Shown here piece after piece: positions 21,950 through 35,000 of a stretch of DNA of 64,000 nt. The stretch is from NCBI GenBank assembly GCA_037576215.1, contig JBANDB010000003.1:3596001-3660000 (forward strand), read 5' to 3'. The notes beneath the pieces are model-generated. The model saw only the letters and a list, made by a program, of their open reading frames with translations. It was not told the DNA's origin and made no database searches. This stretch comes from Armillaria gallica. Taxonomy: Eukaryota > Basidiomycota > Agaricomycetes > Agaricales > Physalacriaceae. The first letter of the stretch is position 1; each line of letters starts with the position of its first letter. A program made the translations under genes and the position numbers.

Positions 21950-24900
21950 ATGACTCTCGGTAATCGATGCCCCTGTCAAAGCGATTGCGGGCAGGCCTGC
22001 GTTCTTCGGGACTCCGACGATAAACTGAATCCTGTGATCGAAGCAGAACGTGGTTTGTCCAGCCTTGGTCATCAGCACCGCACTCTAAACACAATTTTTT
22101 TAATTAGGGCTTCGATCAGCAGAGGTCATCAAGACCAACGAGAACTTTTCTAAGCAGCTACTAGCGCCCAGGTCGGACATACTCTGCACGGAAAATGCTC
22201 GCGTATCAGGCAGCTCGGACTCGGATTTTGAACAGGTGAGCTTTTATCTCTTTGACAAACTATGAGCGCTATAACTCAATAACAGAATGGGACGGCCGAA
22301 GATACGACAGGAATATTGACGCCAGGTCCTGCCAATACCATTGAAGATTCTCAAAGTGAAAGAGGCTCTGACAATGTTAATGAGGAGCCAGGTACCTCGA
22401 GTGCGTCCGAATCATGGATGGGCACTGCCAATATCGTAGCGGATGCGACTAGAAATACTGTCCCATCCCTCCAGAAGTTACCTACACACGATGAGGTGAA
22501 TGTCGTTGCCACATATCATTCCCGCTAATCTCATGTATCATCATAGGTCATCAGGTCGGAGTCGGACAGCACGAGTGATTATATTTTGAATAATGCAAGC
22601 AACAAGGCCTTTACAACGATGTACTATACTGATCAACGTTTTTTGTTGCCAGTCCTTCGACGTTGGTGGTATGCCTCCACATAAACGGATAGAAAATGTG
22701 GACCACGTATGCTTGTGACCCTTCAACTCTAGCTTACATTGGCTAACGATTTTTCATAGCATCAGAATCTATTGGAGTTTGCAAACCTCACAGAGACAAA
22801 AAAAGATGGGCGAGATGCATCTAAAGTCCCGTAAGATAATGAGTTTTTTTGACATAGGCGCCTGCTGATTTCTCATGCCAGACAAACTCACGCTATTTTC
22901 GCCCTGGTCATGGGTATCAGTGAATACAAATTTATGGGGTACGAAAATTTGCAAGGCGCCGCTAATGATGCCGATAAATTCGAAGGGTATCTCCGTGAGG
23001 ACCTGCAAGCTCCGGAAGAAAATATCATCAGCCTTCGCAATGCGCAGGCAACAAGATCGGCTATTATTGACGGGTTCACGAACCTCATCCAAAACCCGAA
23101 CATTGTCTGCGGCAGGGCCGCTATCGTGATATACTTTGCTGGACATGGGGCTGTGGCCAATAAGCCAGACGAATGGACTGACTGGGAAACTTCTGACAAC
23201 ACAATCGAAATGTTATGTCCCGCTGATATGGGCCTCCTGGACGAATATAATAATGTTATAGAGGGGATTCCGGATCGAACAATTAGCGAACTTCTCCTAC
23301 GACTGTCAGAAGCCAAGGGTAATAATATTGTACGTCGCATACACTGAACATGTCATATGCGCGATATTGATGCTGTTTTAGACGGTCATACTCGATTGTT
23401 GTCATGCTGCAGGTATCAATCGGGGTTTGCAGCATCCTGATGCGCAACTCAGATCGCGTCGAATCCTTCATCCCCCACAAATTTCTCCAACATGCGACTC
23501 TACCATCTCTTCTCGCCGGTCTCGCGGCATCACTTCTGGCTTCACAGGCTCGTCGTGGGACTCACATATCGTATTGGCTGCGTGCAGCCGTCATCAATCT
23601 GCGTGGGAGGAAGATGGGCAAGGTATCTTTACTCGCGCATTGCTCAAGGTCATGAGAAGAACGCCTTCACGTGGAATAACGTACAAATCACTGATGCATC
23701 GCCTTGTTATGCCACCATTGTAGGTGCTAGTCTAATCTTTGACACTGCCGTGAGCTGAACTTAAGTTGATACTAGCCAAACGCCACATCTCGAAGGCAAA
23801 CACCTGGATCGGTTTCTCTTTGATTCTTCCCAAGATCCCACTGAAAACTCTAGAATTCTTTGCCGTCGAGAGGATGGGCAATCCCACTTCACATTATATG
23901 CCGGGTCCCTTCATGGTATCACGAAAGGTTCTACTTTCGGGATATATCTGACGGACCTTGCTTCCGACTCGCATTCACTGTCGACTGCAGTTGTGGACGA
24001 AGTAGGAACATTTGTGTCCTATCTTTCTCCATCAGAGCCTGCTCTCTTCGCTACGTATAAAAACCGTCGCGTCTGGTACGCGCGGTTGATAGAAGTCTCT
24101 GAGACCTGCTTACTCATGCATTACTCCCCTCCGGCTTTAATGACTCGGATACTGACGGAAGACCAACAACCGAAGTGTACACTTCCTGTCTGCACTACCA
24201 AAAATCCGGACCAGGCGGACCTCTGTATAGTGTTGGAAAGAAGGACTGTATACTTTGAACGGGGCCCCAGAAATAGCCTCTTCAATTCATGTGTTGGCCT
24301 TTCCCCGCGACTCTCATATTTTTTCAGCATCGATGATGTTACCGGAATACGGCGCGTCATCGATCACTTCGCGCATTTTACCTCTCATCTCACGATGTCA
24401 AGTCCCCTTCCCATGTCCGACTTCGCCTCCATCGAAATGAAAAGATTGGCGCATGTTGGATCTAACCTCTGTCCGGACGGCGAAAATCTGTTATCTGCTG
24501 TCGATGATGGCAAGTACATACAACTCAATGTAGACACATCTCTTCCTCCGACTCAATGCCCCAGTTATGGATTCACGATTCAAAATGAAACTGATGTCAA
24601 TTTATACGCCTATCTGTTTTACTTTGACGCTTCTACCCTAGAAATAGGTACGCATTAATTTCACGTCCTACACACCAGCTGACCTAGCTTTGATGCCATC
24701 CAGATGCATGGTACTCCTCAAAGATGAGCTCGAGTAAAAGCGAACCGCGATCCGTCGACACTTACCTCGAACGGAATTCAACACTTACTCTTGGATTTGG
24801 GAATGGCGGCATGTCTCCCTTTACGTTCACTATACCGGACGGCCAGGAAGTGGATGTTTGCTTCTTCAAGTTCTTCGTGACTACTCAGCCGGTAGACCTT

Positions 24901-25047
24901 GGAAGCATCTCACGAGCATCCCCTTTCTCAGCTTTGACGATGCGGCGCGGTGGGAACTACCTCCCATCCCCGCCCGTTCTCGATAGGTCGTGGGCTTCCA
25001 TGACAATTCCTGTCGTTCAGAGACGGGTTTCGCCTACCAATCCGTAA
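21950..25047 (+). CDS. Caspase-domain (C14) protein A
   Basis: Ten exons give about 876 residues: a ~210-residue hydrophilic N-terminus (Ser/Glu-rich, starting MTLGNRCPCQSDCGQ), then a caspase fold and a C-terminal beta-rich domain. The caspase part begins HAIFALVMGISEY, has the catalytic His in YFAGHGA and Cys in LDCCHAAG, and the later LAACSRHQSAWE..GQGIFTRALLKVM segment. Exons 22882-23329, 23382-23719, 23776-24647 and 24704-25047 are firm. The five upstream introns are less so; one (22595-22652) only keeps frame if a GC-AG intron is accepted. The C-terminal part (YGFTIQNETDVNLYAYLFYFD, then DVCFFKFFVTTQPVDL) is shared with the two neighbouring genes. Peptidase specificity, arginine/lysine or aspartate, cannot be read. 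The N-terminus is unique to this copy. Confidence 0.8.
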
Positions 25048-27177
25048 TCCCTTGTACACTGGAAACAGAGGTGTATAGTATTCGATGCAGTGCTTCTTCT
25101 TCTCCTCCTCTCCTATTCCCGCATCTGCTTTTCCCATCTCGATGTCTTTTGCCATCCACCGTCTACTTACAGTCCCCAGTACCGTCTCCTCCCATCCGAC
25201 GCCGTCGGAAAGGTGGCATTTGAACGCCGAGTGCCGCCTAAATATCGGTTCCACTCGAGATCCGAGTTTTCGCAACGTGCCTTGCCAGAGTCACACTATC
25301 CCATAGAGTAGACAGGATAACGATTACTTAGAAACCGAAACAAAAACATATTAATGCTGACGATATCTGTGTGCTACTAGGGCAGGGATGCGGAGTATAG
25401 GATCTAAGTAGGCTACTAGTGCCTGCTATCCCTACCTCTGACGGTCGCTAGTTCTACTTACCTCGTCGCTGCCGCTCATCCTTCATTTAGGATAAATCCG
25501 CGATCTCTCAGTTTGCCGGAGTCCGTATGTTTGGAGTCATCACGAGGACCTTGTTATCCCAACTTCAGAATCTAAGCGCCCTTAGGCGTTGCTGCGGCAG
25601 TCTTCTCCGTTTCTCAGGGTGGGAGGCTTAAAGCCGATTCGTCAATATCCTTCAATAGAGTACGACGTAAGTAAAGTACTGTTAAGTACTAGCAGCGCTG
25701 GTCCTAGTTGGTGGCGAAGATGAAGGTGAGCATGGAGACAGGATTATAGCCTAAGTACCCATTATCAGCGGCCTTTCCCACTGTTTGACCTGTTATTCAG
25801 ACTGTAATCAAACATGTTTTCTAATGAGTAAACTCTATTTTACCCGTCGAAACGTGTGGGACTCAACGTCCTAGACAAACTAGGGCCCGTCGCGAGCGCC
25901 AACGGTGATCTTGCTTGATGAGGGAGATTTTGGTCTGAAGTTGTAGTTAAAGTGGACTCATTTTCGAAGTGCAAAAAGTTCGCATTTTGCACGGATGGTA
26001 CTGAAGTCGTACTGTCGGAGCCTGCTTTGCCAGTAAGAATGTCCGAAGATTATCCAACTCCATGTAACCGGATCGACTAAGTAGATTTGATTGAAGCCGT
26101 TTAGAAAGCGAAGGGGCCTACTTGACGCCTACAGTCTTTAGGTCTGTCCTTTCTAATATTACGTTGGGGCGGGTGCCTTCGGGGGGCCCGAGGCTCGACA
26201 GACATTTGGCTTTATTATTTTTTGAGGTTATAGTTTTCCGGGACATTGTGAGTTGGCATTGCGCAAAAAATTCGGTGTTTGGTAGTATTATTATTTTTGA
26301 AGTCACAGTTTTCGGAAAGAGTGAACTTTACTGACAAGCTACATGTAGTATTTGGCAGTATTATTTCCCGAAGTTACAGTTTTCGGGCACCCTTCACCTT
26401 GGGTAGACCTTCTTTTCAAGCAAGGTAATATTGTTGCGTATAATCAGTAGAAGTTTTCAAATGACGTAAATATCGATCTTCCGGCTCTCGGGCGAAGCGC
26501 GCTTTAAAAAATCACCCGGAGCGTAGCGCCAGACGGCCATGAGGAGTTCTACTTATGGTAAGTAACTGAATACCAGAGTTAGCAAGTTCTCGAGAGCATG
26601 ATCCATGATACGATACCACCATTATATTTCAGGCACTCGTCGTTCCAATACATTATATATACAATCCTGCCTGCTATTTTCGCATATCTATCCTTCCTTG
26701 GCGATTCACTTAAATCGCTGCATCCAGGCCTGCTCCTCATCGCAATCAAGCCGACTTGGACTTCCACCCGCTTCCTGACTAGGCTGCAATCGTACAAGTA
26801 TCAGTGAGCAGAACGGGACAAGGTAAATACCAAAAGCCGAGGGGGTCACAGTTGCCACGATTATCGAACGATGTTGGAGGCACTTCCAACTTGAAGGCCA
26901 GATCATCATTTTCGACATTGGTCGAATCATTTGCATCACAGCTAAACGTCACCGACAACGCTCATTTCTCTGGAGCTGGAATCGCCTTCAAGATCATCGA
27001 TAGTCTTCAACTCTGACCCCCCGATAACGTCATATGTTCTCCTCAAGCGCTAATCCGCCCCAGTATCATCAGATCATAAGGCCGGTTTGATGAGCGAAAA
27101 TCCGGCGAGTCTCTTGGAGGCCTTCATAATTGCCAAATTTGCTGATGTTTTTATCACAGAATCCGCCGGTACCAGAA
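25048..27177. other. Intergenic, with possible N-terminal remnant of caspase gene B
   Basis: About 2.1 kb. The stretch 26804-27016 has an open frame ending LVESFASQLNVTDNAHFSGAGIAFKIIDSL that looks protein-like and could be an upstream exon of caspase gene B or a relic. I could not splice it in frame. The rest is unstructured except for short repeats near 26211-26387. Confidence 0.4.
26211..26387. repeat. Degenerate short repeats, three units
   Basis: Three imperfect copies of a motif reading roughly TATTATTTTTGAAGTTACAG then TTTTCGG occur at 26211-26242, 26281-26315 and 26356-26387, about 70 bases apart. They may be the remains of a mobile element end. No open frame accompanies them. Confidence 0.4.
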
Positions 27178-29908
27178 ATGGATCTCGATGTATGCCCGTC
27201 AATTTCCTGTGCTTATATTACACCAGTGACGGCCCCGCTCGGAACAGGATTCACTTGGAACGAAGTTGCTCGATCGTGAAGAAGATGTATCTGGCTCAAA
27301 GTCCGTATGAATTCACGCCGTTATAGATGACGATTAGCTGCTCACTACTATATCGGCCACCCAACAGCATTTTCGCGCTAGTCATCGGTATCAATACATA
27401 TGAAGGTGCAAAGTACAAGGAATTTCAACTTACAGGCGCAGTCGGCGACGCCGATGATTTCCAGCAATACCTTCTTGAGGACCTACGAGTCCCGAAGGAA
27501 CATATCACTAGCCTTCGCGATAAGGGGGCGACAAGAACAGCCATCATTCAAGGATTCAGAGACCTTGGAAGCGATCAAAGAATAGTACAAGGCCAGGCAA
27601 TAATTATCATATATTTTGCCGGGCATGGAGCCGCCGCCGACAAGCCAAAAGAATGGTTGGATTGGGAAAGTCCCGACGACAGAATCGAAATGCTCTGCCC
27701 CAGCGATATGGGTCTCGACGGAAAGAAGGGCGTCATAGAAGGGATTCCCGATCGAACAATCAGCCAGCTTCTCACCATAATATCGAATGCCAAGGGGAAT
27801 AATATAGTACGTCCTAAATCGAAATCCATAATCGACACCAATTTCATTACTTTCCAGACATTGATACTCGACTGCTGTCATTCTGCTGGCATCAATCGGG
27901 GAGGTGAAAGTAACGATGATCATGCACCAAACACGAGATCTCGCCAAGTGCTTCAGCCCCCCAAGGTTTCGCCAGATTGTGATTCAACCATCTGGTCACT
28001 GGCTCCTACAACTCAGGCAGTAGCAGGATTTGTGGGCACACCTAGGGATTCGCATGTTCTATTGGCGGCCTGCAGTCGTTCTCAGACTGCTAAGGAAGTA
28101 GATGGAAAAGGTCTTTTTACTCGCGCGCTGCTCAAGGTCATGAGAGAAAGATCTATGACCCGGGGTGAACTGACCTACACATCGTTGATGCGATGTCTGA
28201 TTATACCACAGTATGTGTTCCTCGCCTAACTTCGATCTTTGTTGAGCAATTGCATAGGCAAACGCCGCATCTCGACGGAAAGCATATCCATCAAAAAGTG
28301 TTTGCTCTTCGGAATAATAACGCAGATAACCCTAGAATTGCATGCCGTTACGAAGTCGGGCAAACCTTTCTTACTCTACAGGCTGGATCTCTTCTTGGCA
28401 TCACTCTTGACTCCATCTTCCACATATACAGCACGGAATCCGGTTCAGGTCCATATACGACAGCGGTTGCGAAACCAGTAGGGACCTATATCTCCCACCT
28501 TATACCATCGGCTCCGGGATTCTTTTCTCAGCCCAGTCAACCTCGTGTCCGATGGTACTACGCCCAATTGGTAACACTTTCCGGCTCCAACTTTGCCACC
28601 TACTGCAACGACCCAAACCTCCTTCCTACCGTGCTCGGCGACAACCGCGGGCCAGAGTTCTTGCTTGCTGTCAGCACCGTACTAAACCCGAACGAAGCAG
28701 ATCTTTGCCTGACCGTCGAGGAAGAGAAAGGACACAAGATGGTTTTCTTTGATTGGGGGAATCAGAATCGTCTCCTGAGTGCAGAGAGGACTGGCCTTCC
28801 CTCCCGTTCTTCAGGTCACCGTTATGACCTCAGCAGCGATGGCATTTCAAGGATCCGGAATATCATCAATCGCTACGCTCATTTCACTTCCCACCTCGAC
28901 ACGCTAAATCCATTCCCCTTGACCGAGTTCGTCTCTATCGAAATGAAACAACTTGATGAAAACAAGCAAAAAATGACTGGTCCAGATTTACTCAACGGTA
29001 GAGACAACGAGCCCATCCATATTACTGTTGACATGTCTCTGCCGGAGGATAAACGTCCTTGCTATGGGTTTACGGTCTGTAACATCAGCAAAGTTGGTCT
29101 ATATGTCTATCTGCTTTACTTCGATGCTTCCACTCTACAAATTGGTACGCTTGCAATTGGCGTTCTTCTCATCGAATAATCGACTAATCTTCGAGCACTA
29201 TTTAGATGCTTGGTACAATCCAAAGATGGGGCCGGATAATATGGGAGAGCAAGATCCCCAGGTCGACCCTTGCCTCTCCCCCAATGCAAAGCTTCATCTC
29301 GGACTCGGAGTTGCTGGCGTCCAACCATTCAGCTTTGAAGTTCCAGAAAACCAAGATGTCGACATCTGCTTTTTCAAATTTTTCGTCAGCGACAGGCCAG
29401 TAGACCTAGGAAGCATAATTCAATCGCCTCCACCACCTGAGTTACCGGCAACAAACAGAGGCGCCATACAGAGCAAAAACCCATCACCCCCACCCCCACC
29501 GCCCATCCTTCCCGATTCTTGGGCTTCCAGAACTATCTCTGTTATACAGAAATGTAAATCTGCAGAACAGAAACGTGTTACAACCAGGGATCCATACGAC
29601 GCAGACATCAGTATTCACACCGCGCCGTCTCCTTCCCCTTCCCCGCTTCTGCCATCAGTACCTGTACCTGGACCTCTTCCGGGGCACACAAGTACGAATC
29701 ATGCTACAGATTCGCAAGCTCTTGCTCGAAATGTGCCTCCAGAGCCGACGCAAGTAAGTAATGTTCCGTGCAAAGACGATAGGCTGTCCTGACTGATTTT
29801 TTGATTTAGTGGTGGCAATGGCTCCTCACCTGGATGCGAAGACCTCTAGAGGTCTGTTATGCCGTGATTTATGCAGCGAGAGGATTTTTCACTGCGAAGC
29901 GCACCTGA
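27178..29908 (+). CDS. Caspase-domain (C14) protein B
   Basis: Exons 27178-27275, 27368-27806, 27858-28210, 28258-29144, 29206-29753 and 29810-29908 keep phase and give at least 807 residues. The caspase core has SIFALVIGINTYEG, catalytic YFAGHGA and LDCCHSAG, and LAACSRSQTAKEVDGKGLFTRALLKVM. The C-terminal domain (YGFTVCNISKVGLYVYLLYFD...DICFFKFFVSDRPVDL) matches proteins A and C. Protein B then adds a Pro/Ser-rich linker with a polyproline run and a final 33-residue hydrophobic and aromatic tail (WWQWLLTWMRRP...), possibly membrane-associating. The start is uncertain: the exon before 27276 is open upstream of its ATG (NPPVPE precedes it), so more N-terminal exons may exist. Intron 27276-27367 (92 nt) is long for this locus. 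Confidence 0.78.
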
Positions 29909-32002
29909 GTATTGTCAATGTACATGACTGTTTTTATCTCGGGACCAAACTTTATTCACTTTATTCGATATGTAAACCGATACCACTGGATTGGAGCTAC
30001 TTAATCTCATCCCCAGTCATCATGAAATGCCTACCTACTAATTAAGGCTCGAATATGCCATAACAACCCAGATTCTAACAGAAAGGATTCAGACTACAAT
30101 GGCGCATTGATGACGATTGACTCCGTAGGGCAGGCGAATTAAAGTTGGAAGAACGACATCATTCGACTGCCGTTCTGACAGGAACGAGTGACTTACAGTC
30201 TGGGATACGGAGGAAGGATGGAAGTCCTGACTTTTTAGCTGCTCGGAAAGATTTCAGACGAAGTGTGTCTCTTTGACCGGGGTAGCACATTGCCACATAT
30301 CAAAATGCCCATTTCAGTGAGATGCTGTAAGTCCGATACAATCACAAGTAGACAATCGCCTTCGACTTTTTCGCACATAATCGCTTTGTGAGATGTCATT
30401 CACAATAAGTAGTTTTATGTAAACAATCTCAGCGCTCCAATCTGCAACAGGCGCTGATACAATTTAGAAGAAACAGTCCGATAAATTGAGGAAACGGCAA
30501 AACGTCGGTACTGACAGAGCTCATAATACACCTGTTGTACTAGCACACCAAACATGTAACACTGAAATGTATGCAGCGGAAGTTGAAACTTGAAGACCAT
30601 TGAATTGTCGTGTCAGGGTTTCTCGGCCCGGTGATGCGGGAGCTAGACGTTGAGAGCAGTACGAGCACGCGAGGACAGCGCTCATAAGGTGCTGACTAAG
30701 CTGCGAGAGATCGTTTCACTTCTTCCTCTCACAGTCAGCACCGCCCCTGCGCATCCCTGATAATGTGCTGACTAAGCTCAGAGGATCGTCGTCTGGTGCT
30801 GACAAAGCTCAACCTTTCATGAATTGACCCTCTGAAGATTTTGCGAATGTCGATGGGCTGGGCTGGGCATGGGTGGTGTATTTTGTTCAACGTTCTGAAG
30901 CAAATTGATATGAAAAAACATGGCCCCTTCCAGAGCAGGTTCGTGTGTACCAAGTCTCCCTTTAGAGCTATACATGCCCTGCCTTCCAGCCTCCTCTGAG
31001 TCCACCAGCTCATCATGTTATCTTCCAACATCTAAACTGATTTTGAACTACCTTCGCGATATATCGATTAATTACCGGTCAGGTCATACATTCACCACCA
31101 ATGTCCGTCGTTTCTTGTCAAGTCTAAGAACCTCGGCTTTGATGGTGACTCACACTCTTCCTCCTGACACTGACGTTTTTATCGCCATTGTTCCCTCGCA
31201 CATCCCGCTCCCCTCCCTTTGTCTCGATTCTGTGATCGACTCGGAATGACGTTGATACTTAAACTTAAACTTCTCTTTCATCCCCACGTTCTATGGCCCA
31301 AACACTATTACTAACGCAGCTCTGTTCGCAAGCAATACCTATTTGGGCACCATTGAAGGCAAACTAAATAGAGTCTCGCATCATGTTAATACGATGCCGT
31401 TGCACCGTTCAGTTTCAGAACGGGTGTCAAGTCGCCTGGATGGTGTACCGTGGATGTCCGGATTTCAACTGATACTCTTGGCTTTTATCGCAAGGGGTGC
31501 AGTAGTCTATTTTCATGGCGTTTGCCCCTGCTTGAGTTGTTTCGCAGCCGCTGTATCAGAGGATTTCGAGACTCACCGCTGTCGGTTCTGCTCAGCCTGC
31601 TGACTGCCTGTCAGAGCGGCGATGGCTATATAGACGCCCTGGGCTACCCGGAGTTTTTCTGGAGCGTGTCTTGAAGCTCAAAGCTGATTGGCCAATCATG
31701 GTAAACTCAAGGTATACTCCAGGAGACCACACTGGTCTTATGCTCTCATCGCTATATATTCGGTGACATGAAGACCGATTTCTAGATCAATAGCACATTA
31801 ATGAAAGGTTGACACGGTATGACACAACTCGCCACTGAATGCCGTTCTATGCTCACATTGAAACTTCCAAGACATCCATGTGGGAGACGTCTAGCAATGC
31901 TTCAGCCTGCAGTTGATCGATTGCATGCTTAACACACGCCGCAGCTTTGAGGCGTTCGTATAAGTATGACCACACGAGTCGAAGCTCTCTCAGTTATTCT
32001 CA
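29909..32002. other. Intergenic, no gene seen
   Basis: About 2.1 kb between caspase genes B and C. Several open frames of 60-110 codons exist on both strands (for example 30735-31031 minus, 30920-31249 plus, 31343-31603 plus) but none has recognisable protein content or splice support. Confidence 0.45.
30689..30810. repeat. Short direct repeats GTGCTGACTAAGCT
   Basis: The motif GTGCTGACTAAGCT occurs at about 30689 and 30765 and with one change (GTGCTGACAAAGCT) at about 30796. An inverted partial copy (AGTCAGCAC) lies at 30733-30741. Function unknown; could be a protein-binding cluster or a mobile-element scar. Confidence 0.4.
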
Positions 32003-35000
32003 ATGGCAGGACAATACGACCATAAGGTCTACGTCCAACTAATGTCGACCCTCGGCCACGGCTATCCGCTTTGGTTTCCGGACTATGATCCTAACCTTCC
32101 TCCTACTTATCCAAAAGATGGAAGCCGAATTGGCGACCTTGGGTATCTCACCGATGAGGGCAGTTTTGAATATCTCTTCAATGTGTGCACGGATGCGAGC
32201 GATCCCTTCAATTCTGGCAGGGTTCCTCCCGACTTCGTCCCGCTGACTGACATCCCGGAGCCTGCTGTAGAGAAACAATTGGAAATGCACGAGAAAAATA
32301 AAGTGCTGACTGCTTCTTCTGAGCGCCAGTTGTCGACACGACCTGACCAGAACCTACCGTACGTTTTTACCTGCGTGTTCCGAATGATCTGCTTCTGCTG
32401 ACAAAAGTTCTATAGCATCCGCCTAAATTTTGAGGCAGGACGTGGGTATGAATTTACGTGTTCGGCCGCTCAAGCTGCCATTCTTGTCCTTCCAGACGGC
32501 GCCGAGCGATACGACTCGGTCTTTCCCCATCTTCTCGAAGAATACGCGGCTACCAACGCTCATAGCTGGTACAAATATCTTAACGGCCCCACACAGCAAC
32601 GGCAAATCCGTAATGGCATGCTGTATCTTGTTACTGGATTCGACAAGTGCCTTTCTTGGGGCCGTGCATGCTATTCGCGTCCATCAGATTCGCCTTCTGT
32701 TCTGCTGAAGTTTTCGGCCACAGGTTTGGATAGTTCGATGCGTTACAGTTGGGATGTACAACAAGACATCTATGTAGAGAGTTATTCCACTGGGGCACCT
32801 GGAAAGCCTGCCAACCAGACGATTTTCTTACGTGGATATTCAATTTCCGTTCGACCAGATCCCTCTTTCCCAGGCTTGATTATCGCATCCGCAATACCTT
32901 CTAGACGTTTTACCAAAGGTTCGAAACGACGACGGCAGTCAATTGGGTATCGTGGTGGCGTCAATGACAAACCGAACATTGATTCAAACTTGGACATCCC
33001 TTACTCCCACGTCAATCGACAGACGAATACGTCCGTACAGATATCCTCCAAGCCGTACAAAGTGAACGTTAGTGCTCGGATTGACATCTTTTCAATTCTA
33101 ATGTGTACATGCTAGACCATCAATCCGTCGGTTCTGGTAAACAATTACATATTGGAGCATGTAGGTGTTTTCCTGAAACCGTGCGATAGACTCAAGCCTT
33201 TCTCCTGGTCACAGTTCTCTAGTGCTCAAATTGCACTCACTCACGACGGGCACTGGATGGGTATTGTGAAAGATGTAAATTAATGGTTTTCTAACTCTAT
33301 GGTTGGCTAACACAGCAATGTCTTCAGGGCCAGAATCCGCTTGATGCTCAGTTTGCGAGCTATGCCATAGGGAAAAACCTGCTCTCAGTGAACAAACTTG
33401 GTGAGTACTCTTTTCTCTCACTTTGACGTTGTCATCAATATTGTCGCGGTAGACGGACCAACTGAAAATGCTTGGGTAGCCAAAGGAACAACGCCAAACT
33501 GTGCAACCCCTACTCCGTCAGTACTGCAACATTGAAACCAAGGCTGACTGATCATTCAACTTATAGAGAGACTCGCGGCACCTTTGCTTTGATCATCGGC
33601 ATCGACGAATACCAATACGGGGAGTATGAGAATCTAGTGGCCGCTGTTGCGGATGCAGAGCAATTTGGGAAATATCTTCTTGAAGAATTGCGTACCCCGC
33701 GGGAGCACATCATCAATCTCCGTAATGGTCAGGCGACAAGAAAAGCTATCATTGACGGCTTCAAAAAACTCATATCCGATTCAAGGATTGTCCCGGGAAT
33801 GGCAGCTATCATCATATACTATTCCGGTCATGGCGCGGTGACTCCCAAGCCAGATGAATGGACAGATTGGCAAACTTATGATAATGAAATAGAAATGCTG
33901 TGTCCCGCGGATATTGGGGTTCTGGACGCCAATGACAAGGTTGTAGAAGGTATTCCAGATCGAACAATCAGCGAGCTGCTACTGGAGTTAGCAACAGCCA
34001 AGGGGAATAACATTGTACGTGGCGTAACTTATAGGATACTCCCACGTCGACAATGAAATTCATGACTGTTCAGACATTGATCCTCGACTGCTGTCATGCC
34101 GCTGGCATCAATCGTGGAATGCAACCTGCCGATATACAAAATGCAAAGTCGCGTCGGATCCTTAACCCTCCGAAACTCTCCGCCAATTGCGATTCTACCA
34201 TGGTCTCCCGTGGATCTTCTGGGGTCAAGATCACGTCCGGATTTTCAGGATCCCTTTGGGACTCTCATGTACTTTTGGCAGCATGCAATCGTCGTCAATC
34301 GGCCTGGGAGGTAGACGGACACGGGATCTTTACTCGCGCATTGCTCAAGATCATGGGAAAGAACGCTATCAAGGAATTGACGTATAGGTCATTGATACAT
34401 CGTTTAGTCATGCCACCATTGTGAGTGTTGGTTTGAATGGTGCCACCTTGTTCTGAATAACTCTTAGCCAAACACCTCATTTGGAAGGGAGACATACCCT
34501 CCGACGTCTGTTCGACTCTTGGGAAGAACCGGCTGATAGCTCCATGATTCTTTGCCGCCATGAAAGTGGGGAACCTCACCTTGTACTCCATGCCGGGCTG
34601 CTTCATGGCATAACTGTCGGCTCTACCTTTGAAATCTTCAGGACAGACCTCTCTGACTTGCAGCATCCGCTAGCAAGTGCCACAGTCAGAAAAGTAGAGA
34701 CGTTCATTTCCAGCCTCGTGCTATTGGACCCTACGTTCCTGACTTCCAACAAGAATCGCCGCGTCTGGTACGCACGGTTACAGATAGCTTCCGGCGCCAA
34801 CTTTGGCGCCTATTGCAATGACTCGAACTTCCTCACCCGAATCCTCAGTGAGGATTCTGAACCCAGGATTACGGTCCCTGTCATCGCCGCCAAAACCCCA
34901 GACGATGCCGATCTTTGTTTGACGGTGAAGGACGAAGTCGTCTTTTTCGACCGAGGGAACAAAATCCGTCTCTTCAGTCCGAACATCGGCTTCGCCTCAC

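Noticed and set aside
33472..34056. Separate caspase gene starting near 33472
   Set aside because: No ATG opens that frame; it starts inside an intron, and upstream exons join in phase from 32003.
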